From NCBI RefSeq assembly GCF_008831285.2, contig NC_045139.1:34011706-34075705 (forward strand): a stretch of DNA of 64,000 nucleotides, read 5' to 3'. The notes below the pieces were generated by a model, which was not told the origin of the DNA, ran no database searches, and saw nothing but the letters and a program-made list of their open reading frames with translations. Source of the stretch: Nymphaea colorata. Taxonomy: Eukaryota; Streptophyta; Magnoliopsida; Nymphaeales; Nymphaeaceae. The position numbers and the translations under genes were made by a program. This document shows, in pieces, positions 63,367 to 64,000 of the stretch (position 1 is the first letter of the stretch; each line of letters begins with the position of its first letter).

Positions 63367-64000
63367 GTCTACTTATTCTTCTTTTTTATCCATGAAGCTC
63401 CCTTTTGTGATTATTTTATAAACTGAGGTTGCTATTGGTATTTTTTCCAACCTTAGGCTGTTTGTTATAGATAGACCAGAAGTTGGCAGTTAAATAGAAA
63501 TTTATCAGGTTACGAATAAAGAAATAAACTGGATCTTGGATCTGGATCAAGGTTTGCATGTGGCCCAACAGCTCCTTTGTTTAGCTTGGATCCAGATCAC
63601 AGCGAACTACTTGCCTGAGGAGGTCCCAGATTCGGGTATATAGGTTGTTCCTTGACACCTTCTCATTTTCATGGACTCGACCTCGGTGAAGATCAAAGTG
63701 CATTTGGATTTCATCCGCATCATTCTTTCATCGTTAGCTGTAATCTAATTTAGTCTCAAGATGCGGAGCCTTTCTTTAATAAAAATGAACCTTCACCAGG
63801 TGTGGATCTAGAAATTTTGTTGGAGGACCGAACTATATTTTCATAGAAACGGAAATATAATTTTTCAAAAATGGAAGTTCTTTCCTTTCTTTGTGGTGAG
63901 CAGATTTGATTTTTGTTTAAATATTGCACATAAGTAAGCTTAATGCATGTTGTTGATAATAATTCTATGTATAGAGGTAAAGAACGGTTTATGATATGGA

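Larger units (their letters stand above)
62316..64000. other. Upstream region of the DUF1218 gene and right edge
   Basis: Holds the DUF1218 promoter. A PBS-like retroelement remnant lies at 62504-62515. About 62570-62990 starts GGGGCCGTTTGATGG and is made of GGAATTTTGATT-like repeats, a plant MITE style shared with 23240-23610. A TG/TA microsatellite is at about 63329-63366. No gene was recognised to the right edge. Confidence 0.55.

Overview
The window is nuclear DNA from a flowering plant. Every protein-coding gene has plant orthologues with plant-style splicing (GT/AG borders, AT-rich introns). One protein has a chloroplast transit peptide and another a plastid-type leader. The intergenic and intronic DNA is full of plant mobile elements: Ty1/copia and Ty3/gypsy relics and several hAT-type MITEs. 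Introns are long (up to about 7 kb), as in many early-diverging angiosperms, magnoliids and some eudicots. The species cannot be fixed from the sequence alone.

Layout. (1) 1-22323, + strand: the 3' part of a very large gene for an Urb2/Npa2-family ribosome-biogenesis protein, nine visible exons, cut by the left window edge. Its introns carry a decayed copia element with a gypsy fragment inside it, a near-identical inverted pair of ~0.89-kb repeats flanking the largest exon, and four hAT-type MITEs with perfect 8-bp target duplications. (2) 23929-24007: a stray exon-like fragment resembling a CDK5RAP1-type tRNA methylthiotransferase. (3) 24745-34815, +: plastid triosephosphate isomerase, nine exons. 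(4) 36677-39894, +: a FAM136A/DUF842 twin-CX3C protein, three exons. (5) 43159-45560, +: a plastid rhodanese-like protein of the STR4A type, three exons. (6) 48292-49476, -: an intronless Shewanella-like protein phosphatase 2 (SLP2). (7) about 53500-57654, +: a RING-finger membrane protein with a 3-kb intron in its 5' leader. (8) about 58571-58760: a decayed 18S rRNA gene fragment. (9) 60523-62315, -: a four-helix DUF1218 membrane protein, three exons.

The genes are independent single-gene units with no operon-like logic. They cover nucleolar 60S assembly (Urb2), plastid carbon metabolism (TPI), the thylakoid/envelope (rhodanese-like), the mitochondrial intermembrane space (FAM136A-like and SLP2, both tied to the MIA40 disulfide relay in other species), ubiquitin ligation and cell-wall or membrane biology (DUF1218). 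For all spliced genes the exon phases close exactly, so the gene models below are strong even though no transcripts were available.

I found no tRNA gene, CRISPR array or clearly novel coding system. The most interesting structure is the inverted repeat pair around the 1.55-kb Urb2 exon, a layout known in other genomes to favour exon circularisation, dsRNA formation or local inversion.
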